64,000 nucleotides of DNA from Avena insularis (lineage: Eukaryota; Streptophyta; Magnoliopsida; Poales; Poaceae): positions 65,458,253 through 65,522,252 of the forward strand of contig CM042688.1 of the NCBI GenBank assembly GCA_023614405.1. The letters run 5' to 3'. The notes beneath the pieces were generated by a model. That model did no database searches. It was not told the origin of the DNA and saw only the letters and a list, made by a program, of their open reading frames with translations. The position numbers were made by a program, and so were the translations under genes. Positions 20,525 through 30,679 of the stretch are shown here, piece by piece; positions within the stretch are counted from its first letter, which is position 1; each line of letters starts with the position of its first letter.

Positions 20525-22221
20525 TGTTGGAGATATGCCCAAGAGGCAATAATAAAAGTGAGTATTATTATATCTTTGTGTTTATGATGAATGTTTACAT
20601 CCCATGCTATAATTATATTATAAGGAAACACTAATACTTGTGTGTTTTGTAAACATAAAAGAGTCCCTAGTAAGCCTCTTGTTGAACTAGCTTGTTGATT
20701 GATTGATGATCATGGTTTCCTGATCATAGACATTGGATGTGATTAATAACAAGGTTATATCATTAGGAGAATGATATAATGGACACACACCCATAGTAAG
20801 CATAGCATAAGATCAAGTCATTAAGTTCAGATTGTAAGCTTTGAAATACATAGTAACCTAATCCTTCGACCATGAGGTTATGTTAATCACCATCACCGGA
20901 TGGGTACTTTGATGACATCAAACGCCGCTTCGTAACTGGGCGGTTATAAAGGTGTCATTAGGTATTCTGAAAGTATGTGTTGAAGCACATAGACCAAGAT
21001 TGGGATTTGTCCATCCGATGACGGATAGATATACTCTGGGCCCTCTCGGTGGAATGTCATCTAGATAGCTTGCAAGCATGTGACTAGGTCACAAGGGATG
21101 ACATAACATGGAACGAGTAAAGAGTACTTATCAGTAACGAGGAAGAACTAGGTATGAAGATACCGACGATCAAACCTCGGATAAGTAGAATATCACGAGA
21201 CAAAGGGAATTGGTTTCGTATGTTAATTGGTTCATTCGATCACGAAGTAATCGTTGAGTATGTGGGAGCCGTTATGGATCTCCAGATCCCGCTGATGGTT
21301 ATTGATGGGAGAGGTGTCTTCATCATGTCTGCATATTCACGAACCGTAGGGTGACACACTTAAGGTTCGAAGTTGTTTGAAGTAGATATGGAATTTGCGT
21401 TGGAGACCGAATGTTGTTCGGAGTCTCGGAATGGATCCGAGACATCACGAGGAGATCCGGAATGGTCCGGAGAATGAGATTCATATATTGGGGATCATTT
21501 TCTAAGTTAGGAAATGTTCCAGGGTGTTTATATGGAGATTCTAGAAGGTTTCGGAATGTTCTGGAAGGTTCTAGAGGATTTCTTGGAGTTTGCTTGAAAA
21601 CCAAGAAAGGGATCAAAGAAACCAAGTGGGGTAAGACACGGATTCGTGGGGGAGGAGGATTCCTCCCCCCAACCCGCCGGCCCAAGGAGGAGGGAGTCCT
21701 ACTAGGACTCCCCCTCCCCAGGCGCGCCTCCCTCCTTTAAATAGAAGGGAGGGGGCGCCCCCTCTTGCACCTTGTCTCATAACAATCTCTCTCAGCCGCC
21801 TCTCTCCTCCACGTTTCTTCTGCACAGGCATAGGCGAAGCCCTGCAGAATTCTCACCTCCACCACCACCACCATGCCGTCGTGCTACTGGGATTCGGTGG
21901 AGAAGATCTACTACCTCCGCTGCTCGCTGGAACAGGGAGAGGAAGGTCTGCTTCGACTCCGCACGTGTGACCATCTGCGAAAGCGCTGCCAGAACGTGGC
22001 GCCGGAAGGATCGTCCACACGATCTTGAGATCGGCAAGTGATCGAATACATCATCCACGAGATCTAATCTCGTTAACGCTTTCGGTTCTACGAGGGTTAG
22101 TACCGATCTATCTCGTTGCTCATGTCTAGTAGATTAGATCTTGGCTTTTATCTAGATTAGATCTGGGTTTTGTTCGTTCTTGCGGTAGAATTTTTTTGTT
22201 TTCCATGCTACGAACCCTTCA
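20525..22221 (+). repeat. Angela-type 5' LTR
   Basis: 1697 bp, TGTTGG...CTTCA. A TTTAAATAG box near 21736 follows a 19-bp palindrome at 21693-21711. It is closely similar to 9778-11452, 27430-28691 and 30721-32395. Confidence 0.9.
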
Positions 22222-22222
22222 G

Positions 22223-22234
22223 TGGTATCAGAGC
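22223..22234 (+). other. Primer-binding site, initiator tRNA-Met
   Basis: TGGTATCAGAGC one base after the LTR end, an exact match to the usual Copia primer site. From 22235 to 23430 there is untranslated leader with no convincing ORF. Confidence 0.9.
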
Positions 22235-23430
22235 CTTGTCTATGCATAGATCTGTTGCACGAGTAGAACACAATGAAGTTGTGGGCGTTGGTGCTCGTGC
22301 CGTCTTTTGCTATATGTGTACTTTGCATCTTGCGGTATGGTGGGATGAAGCGGCCCAGGCTAACATTACATGTCATCGTACATGTGACTTGCTCCACGCT
22401 TGACGTGCAACTCGTATTGCACAAGTGGCTTTGCGGGTGTCTGTCTCTCCCATCATAGTATAGATCAAATCTACACTTTGCACGTGATAGCACTTGTATC
22501 AACGTTGTGGTTCAGTTTCGTAGGTAAGATGCGTTCTTAGTCGAAATCCCCAAGCCACGTAAAACTTGCAAAGAAATTAGAGGCGTCTAACTTGTTTTTG
22601 CAGGGGTTTTGTGATGTGATATGGCCTACATGTGATTGTGATTGTATTTGATGTATGCAATGATCCTTGTTGTAATATGGCAACCGGCAGGAGCCTAATG
22701 GTTGTCTTTAATTCTGTTAAGACCTGCGTGTCTATTCATCTTGTAATAGCTTTGTTCCAAGTAGTTGTAATAGTTGCTAGTGAAGATGAACAACCATGAA
22801 GCGGCGCCACGGACCTTGACGCAATGCTGGTGATGATGGAGATCATGTCCGTGCTTTGGAGATGGAGATCGAAGGCATAAGAAGAAATGGCCATATCATA
22901 TCACACAAATTATGAATTGCCTGTGATGTTAATCCTTTATGCATCTTGTATTGCTTAGATCACGACGGTAGCATTATAAGATGATCCCTCTCACTAAATA
23001 TCAAGTAATAAAGTGTTCGTCCTTAGTTGGCACCGTTGCTAAGACTAAATCGTTTGAAGCATCTCGTGATGATCGGGTGTGATAGACTCTACGTGTGCAT
23101 ACAACGGGTGCAAAGATTTGCACATGCGGAAACTAAGGTTAATCTTGACGAGCCTAGCATGTACAGACATGGTCTCGGAACACGGAATACCGAAAGGTAG
23201 AGCATGAGTCATATGATTGATATGATGAACATGAAGATTGTTCGCCGATGAAGCTACATCATCTCACGTGATGATCGGACTTGGTGTAGTGGATTTGGTT
23301 CGTGTAATCACTAAAACAACTGCGAGGGATGTTGTTTTGAGTGGGAGTTCACCTAGTTGATTTAAGAATTAAATTTGAACACTATTTATCATAAACTTAG
23401 TCTTAACTACTTGCAAATATGTTGTAGATA

Positions 23431-24226
23431 ATGGCAAACATTTCCATCAATTTCAATGCGTTCCTAGAGAAAGAAAAGCTTAAGAACAATGGAAGCAATT
23501 TCACGGACTGGTTCCGTGGACTGAAGATCGTCCTCAGGGCTGGTCAGTTGACCTATGTGCTCGAAGCACCGCTAGGTGACCCACCTGCATAAGATGCCAC
23601 CGATGACGTAAAGAATGTTTATGCCACTCGGAAACATCACTACTCCACAGTTCAGTGTGCCATCCTGTACGGTTTAGAATCGGAGCTTCAAAAGCGTTTT
23701 GAGCACCATGACCCATTTGAAATCATTAAGGAGCTCAAACTCATATTTGAGACTCATGGCCATGGAAAGCTATGAAGCTTCCGAGAAGTTCTTTACCTGC
23801 AAGATGGAAGAGGGTAGCTCCGTTAGCGAGCACGTGCTCACCATGTATGGGCACGCAAACAAACTCCGAGAGTTGGGGATACCGATTCCTAATGAATTGG
23901 GGATTCACCGTGTCCTCCAATCACTGCCACCAAGTTACAAGAACTTTGTGATGAACTACAATATGCACTGCATGAACAAGACGTTGCCTGAACTATCGTC
24001 CATGCTGAAAACTGCTGAAGTGGAGATCATGAAAGAACACCAAGTGTTGATGGTCAACAAGACCACCAATTTCAAGAAACGGGGCAAGCCTAAGAACAAG
24101 GGCAACTTCAAGAAGGACGGCAAGAAAGCTGCTAAGAAGCCCAAGGCTGGTCCTAAACCTGAAACCAGTGCTTCTCGCAAGGGTGCTGGTCCTTTGGGCG
24201 AATCGCCCCAAATACAGCGGATCTGA
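23431..24226 (+). pseudogene. Angela-type gag, broken
   Basis: ATG 23431 opens with MANISINFNAFLEKEKLKNN and GSNFTDWFR. Codon 54 is TAA (23590-23592), then homologous sequence continues (KNVYATRKHHYSTVQCAILYGLESELQKR in part) to a frame break near 23757. The second frame carries MEEGSSVSEHVLTMYGHANKL, LQSLPPSYKNFVMNYNM and a Lys-rich tail (KKRGKPKNKGNFKKDGKK), ending at 24226. In this family a CCHC zinc knuckle should follow the Lys-rich tail, but no C-X2-C-X4-H-X4-C can be read; the region 24165-24235 has decayed or shifted frame. This protein would normally form the virus-like particle in the cytoplasm. Confidence 0.85.
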
Positions 24227-24249
24227 AGAACGGCAACATCAAGAAGAAA

Positions 24250-27200
24250 GGTATATTTGATATACATGTTATAGATGTGTATCTTACTAGTAATCGTAGT
24301 AGTGCCTGGGTATTTGATACTGGTTCGGTTGCTCATATTTGTAACTCGAAACAGGAGCTGCGGAATAAACGAAGACTGGCAAGAGACGAGGTGACGATGC
24401 GCGTTGGAAATGGCTCCAAGGTTGATGTGATCGCCGTCGGCACGCTCCCTCTACATCTACCATCGGGATTAGTTTTAAATTTAAATAATTGTTATTTGGT
24501 GCCTGCGTTAAGCATGAACATTATATCTGGATCTTGTTTATTTCGAGACGGTTACTCTTTTAAGTCTGAGAATAAAGGTTGTTCGATTTATATGAGTAAT
24601 ATCTTTTATGGTTTTGCACCTAAGATGAATGGTTTATTCTTATTAAATCTCGATAGTAGTGATACACATGTTCACAACATAGATGCTAAACGAATAAAAT
24701 TGAATGATAATTCTACATACATGTGGCACTGTCGTCTTGGTCACATTGGAGTGAAGCGTATGAAGAAACTCCATTTTGATGGACTTCTTGAATCACTTGA
24801 TTTTGAATCACTTGAAAGATGCGAAGCATGTCTAATGGGAAAAATGACTAAGACTCCATTCTCTGGAATAATGGAGCGAGCTACAGACTTATTGGAAATA
24901 ATACATACCGATGTGTGCGGTCCAATGAGTGTAGCATCGCATGGTGGATATCGTTATGTTCTCACTTTCACGGATGACTTGAGTAGATATGGGTATGTCT
25001 ACTTTATGAAACATAAATCCGAAACTTTCGAGAAGTTTAAGGAATTTCAAAGTGAAGTGGAAAATCATCGTAACAAGAAGATTACGTTTCTGCGTTCTGA
25101 CCGCGGAGGTGAAATCTGAGTTATGAGTTTGGCATGCATTTAAAGAAATGTGGAATACTTTCACAGTTGACACCGCCGGGAACACCACAGCGTAATGGTG
25201 TGTCCGAACGTCGTAATCGAACTCTCTTAGATATGGTTCGGTCTATGATGTCTCTTACAGATTTACCGTTATCATTTTGGGGCTATGCATTAGAGACAGT
25301 CGCATTCACTTTAAATAGGGCACCATCTAAATCCGTTGAAACGACACCGTACGAATTGTGGTATGGAAAGAAACCTAAGTTGTCGTTCCTTAAAGTTTGG
25401 GGTTGCAAAGCATATGTAAAAGAAGTTACAGCCTGATAAGCTTGAACCCAAAGCGGAGAAATGCGTCTTCATAGGATACCCTAAAGAAACAATTGGGTAT
25501 ACCTTCTATCATAGATCCGAAGGCAAAGTTTTCGTTGCTAAGAATGGATCCTTTCTGGAGAAGGAATTTCTCTCGAAAGAAGTGACTAGAAGGAAAGTAG
25601 AACTCGACGAGGTTATTGAACCTTCTTTCGGAGTTGAGAGTAGCGTAGCACCGGAAGATGTTTCTGTGCTGCCTGCACCAACTGGAGAGGAAGCTAATGA
25701 TGATGATCATCATGAAACTTCGAACAAAGTTACTACTGAACCTCGCAGGTCAACGAGGGTCCGTACCACTCCTGAGTGGTATGACTCTTCCTTGAACGTC
25801 ATGTTGGTGGACAACACTGATGACCCTGCGACGTATGAAGAAGCTATGGTGAGCCCAGATTCCGACAAATGGCTAGAAGCCATGAAATCCGAAATGGGAT
25901 CCATGTACGAAAACCAAGTATGGACTTTGGTGGACTTACCGGATGGCCGAAAGGCTGTCGAGAACAAATGGATTTTCAAAAGAAAAACAGATGCTGATGG
26001 TAATATTACCGTCTATAAAGCTCGAATTGTCGCAAAAGGGTTCCGACAAATTCAAGGAGTTGACTATGATGAGACTTTCTCACCAGTAGCGAAGCTAAAG
26101 TCTGTGAGGATTATGTTAGCAATCGCTGCATATTTCGATTATGAAATTTGGCAGATGGATGTCAAAACGGCGTTCCTTAATGGTGACATTGAGGAAGAGT
26201 TGTATATGGTACAACCCAAGGGTTTTGTCGATCCTAGTGATGCTGATAAGGTATGCAAACTTCAGCGCTCCATTTATGAACTGAAGCAAGCATCCCGGAG
26301 TTGGAATCAACGTTTTGATAAACTAATCAAAAACTTTGGATTTATACAAACTTATGGAGAAGCTTGTATTTACAAGAAAGTGAGTGGGAGCTCTGTAGTA
26401 TTCCTAGTACTATATGTAGATGACATATTATTGATTGGGAATGATATAGAACTTCTTAATAGCATCAAAACCTATTTGAATAATAGTTTTTCGATGAAGG
26501 ATCTTGGCGAAGTGGCATATATTCTAGGCATCAAGATTTATAGAGATAGATCAAGACGCCTAATAGCGCTTTCACAAAGTACATACTTAGACAAAGTTCT
26601 AAAGAAGTTTAGAATGGAAGAGAGCAAGAAAGGGTTCGTGCCCATGTTGTCAGGTAAGACCTTGAGTAAAACTCAAAGTCCAGCTACGACAGAAGATAGA
26701 GAAAAGATGAATAAAATTCCCTATGCCTCGGCCATAGGTTCTATCATGTATGCCATGTTGTGTACGAGACCGGATATAGCACATGCTGTTAGTTTGACTA
26801 GCAGATATCAAAGTGATCCTGGAATGGAACACTGGACAACGGTCAAGAATATCCTAAAGTACCTAAATAGGACTAAGGATATGGTTCTTTCTTATGGAGG
26901 TGATGAACAGCTTGTTGTAAACGGTTACACTGATGCTAGTTGGAACACCAATCCACATGACTCGAAGTCACAGTCTGGATACGTATTTATTTTGAATGGT
27001 GCTGCAATAAGCTGGAGGAGTGCCAAGCAGAGCGTTGTGGCGAAATCTTCAACTGAGTCGGAATACATAGCTGCTTCGGAGGCTGCACAAGAAGGCATAT
27101 GGATGAAGGAGTTCATTATTGAACTTGGCGTGGTTCCCAGTGCGTTAGACCCGATGGCCATCTACTGTGACAACACAGGTGCCATAGCTAATGCACAGGA

Positions 27201-27396
27201 GCCAAGGTCACATAGCAAGCTGAAGCACATCAAGCTACGTTTTCATGCTATTCGCGAGTATGTCCAAGATGGTGACATAAAGATTTGCAAAGTACACAGT
27301 GATCTGAATGTAGGAGATCCGTTGACTAAACCTCTCCCTAGAGCAAAGCATGACCAACACCAGAACGCCATGGGTGTTCGGTATATTACCATGTAA
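24250..27396 (+). pseudogene. Angela-type pol (protease, integrase, RT, RNase H), broken
   Basis: The protease triad reads WVFDTGSVAHICN (about 24309). Integrase follows with MWHCRLGHIGVKRM, CEACLMGKM, HTDVCGPM, DRGGE and, after a stop at 25117 and a frame change, GTPQRNGVSERRNRTLLDM with the catalytic Glu. A second frame change lies near 25430. From 25582 a 604-codon open frame holds the RT (WTLVDLPDGRKAVENKWIFK, QMDVKTAFLNG, the catalytic FLVLYVDDILLIGN) and RNase H (GYTDASWNTNPHDSKSQSG, SSTESEYIAASEAAQEGIWM, IYCDNTGAIANA), ending DPLTKPLPRAKH near the stop at 27396. The RT and RNase H part has no internal stop, so this copy is fairly young. Confidence 0.9.
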
Positions 27397-27417
27397 TCTA
27401 GATTATTGACTCTAGTG

Positions 27418-27429
27418 CAAGTGGGAGAC
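27418..27429 (+). other. Polypurine tract
   Basis: GCAAGTGGGAGAC directly precedes the TG of the 3' LTR, at the position expected for plus-strand priming in Copia elements. Confidence 0.75.
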
Positions 27430-28691
27430 TGTTGGAGATATGCCCAAGAGGCAATAATAAAAGAGATTATTAATATATCTTTGTGTTTATGATGAATGTT
27501 TACATCCCATGCTATAATTGTATTATAAGGAAACACTAATACTTGTGTGTTTTGTAAACATAAAAGAGTCCCTAGTAAGCCTCTTGTTGAACTAGCTTGT
27601 TGATTGATTGATGATCATGGTTTCCTGATCATAGACATTGGATGTGATTAATAACAAGGTTATATCATTAGGAGAATGATATAATGGACACACACCCATA
27701 GTAAGCGTAGCATAAGATCAAGTCATTAAGTTCGTATTGCTATAAGCTTTGAAATACATAGTAACCTAATCCTTCGACCATGAGGTTATGTTAATCACCA
27801 TCACCGGATGGGTACTTTGATGACATCAAACGCCGCTTCATAACTGGGCGGTCATAAAGGTGTCATTAGGTATTCTGAAAGTATGTGTTAAAGCGCATAG
27901 ACCAAGATTGGGATTTGTCCATCCATATGACGGATAGATATACTCTGGGCCCTCTCAGTGGAATGTCATCTAGATAGCTTGCAAGCATGTGACTAGGTCA
28001 CAAGGGATGACATAACATGGAACAAGTAAAGAGTACTTATCAGTAACGAGGAAGAACTAGGTATGAAGATACCGACGATCAAACCTCGGATAAGTAGAAT
28101 ATCGCGAGACAAAGGGAATTGGTTTCATATGTTAATTGGTTCATTCGATCACGAAGTAATCGTTGAGTATGTGGGAGCCGTTATGGATCTCCAGATCCCG
28201 CTGATGGTTATTGATGGGAGAGGTGTCTTCATCATGTCTGCATATTCACGAACCGTAGGGTGACACACTTAAGGTTCGAAGTTGTTTGAAGTAGATATGG
28301 AATTTGCATTGGAGACCGAATGTTGTTCGGAGTCTCAGAATGGATCCGGGACATCATGAGGAGATCCGGAATGGTTCGGAGAATTAGATTCATATATTGG
28401 GGATCATTTTCTAAGTTAGGAAATGTTCCGGAGTGTTTATATGGAGATTCTAGAAGGTTTCAGAATGTTCTGGAAGGTTCTAGAGGATTTCTTGGAGTTT
28501 GCTTGAAAACCAAGAAAGGGATCAAAGAAACCAAGTGGGGTACTACACGGATTCATGGGGGAGGAGGACTCCTCCCCCCCAACCCGCCGGTCCAAGGAGG
28601 AGGGAGTCCTACTAGGACTCACCCTCCCCAGGCGCGCCTCCCTCCTTTAAATAGAAGGGAGGGTGCGCCCCCTCTTGCACCTTGTCTCATA
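27430..28691 (+). repeat. Angela-type 3' LTR, truncated
   Basis: It matches the first about 1260 bp of the 5' LTR and stops at CTTGTCTCATAA, where the 5' LTR continues with CAATCTCTCTCAG. The last about 440 bp are missing. The break coincides with the duplication junction. Confidence 0.9.
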
Positions 28692-28720
28692 ATTTTACTC
28701 TATTTCAATTTTGCACCAAG
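28691..28720. other. Duplication junction with 21-bp templated filler
   Basis: The 21 bp at 28691-28711 (AATTTTACTCTATTTCAATT plus T) recur exactly at 28748-28768 inside the SIRE-type LTR that starts immediately afterwards. The sequence TGCACC at 28712 then joins to the LTR at a point equivalent to 18529. A short copy of downstream sequence inserted at the join is typical of template switching during break repair. Confidence 0.8.
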
Positions 28721-29935
28721 GGGGGGGGGTGAATAGGTGCTACTCCAAATTTTACTCTATTTCAATTTAGGGTTTGACACAAAAGGTAAATTCCCTAGAT
28801 TATGCAACTAAGGTGAATTTACCTATATGTCAACCTATCACAAGTACTAAGCAAGAACTAGATAAGTAAAGTGCGATAAAGGATAGAAGTAACCAAAGTG
28901 GAGTACTCAGAGACACAAGGATTTGTTTCCCGTAGTTCCTTCCTTTTAAGGGGAAGTACGTCTATGTTTGGAGAGGGGGTGGTTTCAAACCACCAACGCC
29001 ACGAGAGGCCTCCCTTGTTCTCCGATGAACCTCACCCCAAGGGGTTCGATTCACCTCTTCCACTATATGGCAACCTTCGAGGTGGAAGCCGGCACCTTTA
29101 CAACGAGTTCGGGGGCACACATCCACAACTTAATTGGAGACTCCAAAATACAAGAAGGTTGTCAAAAATCAAAGACAAGCTTGTAAGAACCAAATCAAAA
29201 GCTAGGGTTTCCAAAGAAACACTAGAGCATGGAGGCCCTCAAGTGAATGAGGGGGAAATGAAAATCTCTCGTGGTGAAACTGTAGATCAAGGCCTCCTCC
29301 TTTAATTCTCCAAAGATCAATGACTTTGGATGGTTGGATGAAGAGATCTTGTTGATTTGGTGGCTCAAATGGGCATGGTGTTCTTGAGGTGGACGACCAG
29401 CTGGAGGAAGGGGATAAGGTCCTCTATTTATAGCCCTTCACTCCACTGAACCGTTTTCTGACCGTTGGAGAAAAGTCGGACCGGAGACTCTGGTCTGCAC
29501 ACTAGAGACTCTGGTCTACGCCGAAGACTCCGGCCAATATCCGTACCAGCCTCCACACCGTCAAACAGAATGACCCAACCCTCCTGTGAGCCAAGTGGAC
29601 CGGAGACTCCGGTCCCTCTACACCGGAGACTCCGGTCTGAGGCAAGGACCGGAGACTCCGGATCTTCCTCCGGACCAAGCTCCGGACCACCTCTCTGGCT
29701 GACCCAGGCAGGAAACAAGACCCCCCTCCGGAGACTCCTGGGGAAACTCCAGACCACACCGGAGACTCCGGTCTGGAATTCCCAGGAGTCAAGCACATAT
29801 GCAGGGAATGTTCTGTAGGCCAAAGATCCTTTTCACTTTGTAATATATCAACCTGTAGACAATACCAAACTGTAACAAGGCTCTACTTGTTGTTAACGAA
29901 CACCAAAAGTGATTATGACAATACGAGTCATTTCA
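28713..29935 (-). mobile_element. SIRE/Maximus-type LTR copy lacking its first bases
   Basis: It matches 18529-19742 and ends TTTCA before GGAGT. About 16 bp are absent from its left end. The palindrome array (29480-29785) keeps repeats that were lost from 18513-19742, so that loss occurred after the duplication or in one lineage only. Confidence 0.85.
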
Positions 29936-30404
29936 GGAGTCCATGGCGGAACAGGAAAAACGCCGAACACGTGGCGGGCGAGGTGGCGGGAGCTCGGAGC
30001 ATATTCAAGCTATGGCGGAGGAAGGACGGTGAAAGGTGGTATACACCGAGGGGAAATGGTGCGGCGATAGGGGCGGACCTATCTACGGGCGTGAGTTCGG
30101 CTTGGCACGGCGGAGCTTCGCTGGCGCAAGCATGGCGACAAGGGCAGCTGAGGATAACTCTTCGCCGCGGGAGAGGCGAGTGGTGGTGGGAAATGGGCTT
30201 GTCTCGCCGACAAGGTTGGCCCACCCTTGTTTTCGCTTCATCCAATGTTCTCGATGCCCCGGGATCGGCATGGGATCCCCGGACGAAAGTTGGGCCAAAT
30301 CTGGACGAAATCGGCATCGTCGAAACACGACTGGGCCAATTTTCGGAGTCCGGGTGAAAAAACACTCTGGGAACAGCGTCCTGGGAACCCGAGTGGAGAT
30401 GCTC
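29936..30404 (-). mobile_element. Harbinger 5' fragment, duplicated copy
   Basis: 469 bp matching 19743-20210, from the GGAGT duplication and transposase ATG to the terminal repeat, with TTA following at 30405-30407. The rest of the transposase is absent at this copy, because the duplication began inside the neighbouring LTR. From 30408 to 30679 the flanking DNA is also repeated. Confidence 0.85.
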
Positions 30405-30679
30405 TTAGCATGCATGTATCCTATCCGGTGGATTGGTGTGGAATTATGAGATTCCTACTCTACAGAGTTCTATAATAGCAAGTTGCTTGGAACCGTCAAG
30501 GATAACAACAGGTTTTGGCAAACAAGATTCACGGGATGATCTTGAGTTCTGCCCTACCCTGCTTGATTAATAGTTTTATATTTCTTGTACTCTAAATTAA
30601 TTGAACCAGACGAATTTAGATTACCACGTATCTACACACTAAAACAAATTTAGATACATACAGATATATATATACAAAT

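Larger units (their letters stand above)
20525..28691 (+). mobile_element. Angela/BARE-type Copia retrotransposon, 3' LTR truncated
   Basis: The 5' LTR (20525-22221) is preceded by CCCAT and followed by a perfect primer site. The gag-pol order is gag, protease, integrase, RT and RNase H on the plus strand, ending with a polypurine tract and a 3' LTR that breaks off at 28691 at the duplication junction. The matching CCCAT therefore is not found here but after the solo LTR at 32395. Gag phrases such as GSNFTDWFR and LQSLPPSYKNFVMNYNM are those of the Angela/WIS/BARE group. Stops and frameshifts in gag and pol make it non-autonomous. Confidence 0.9.
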
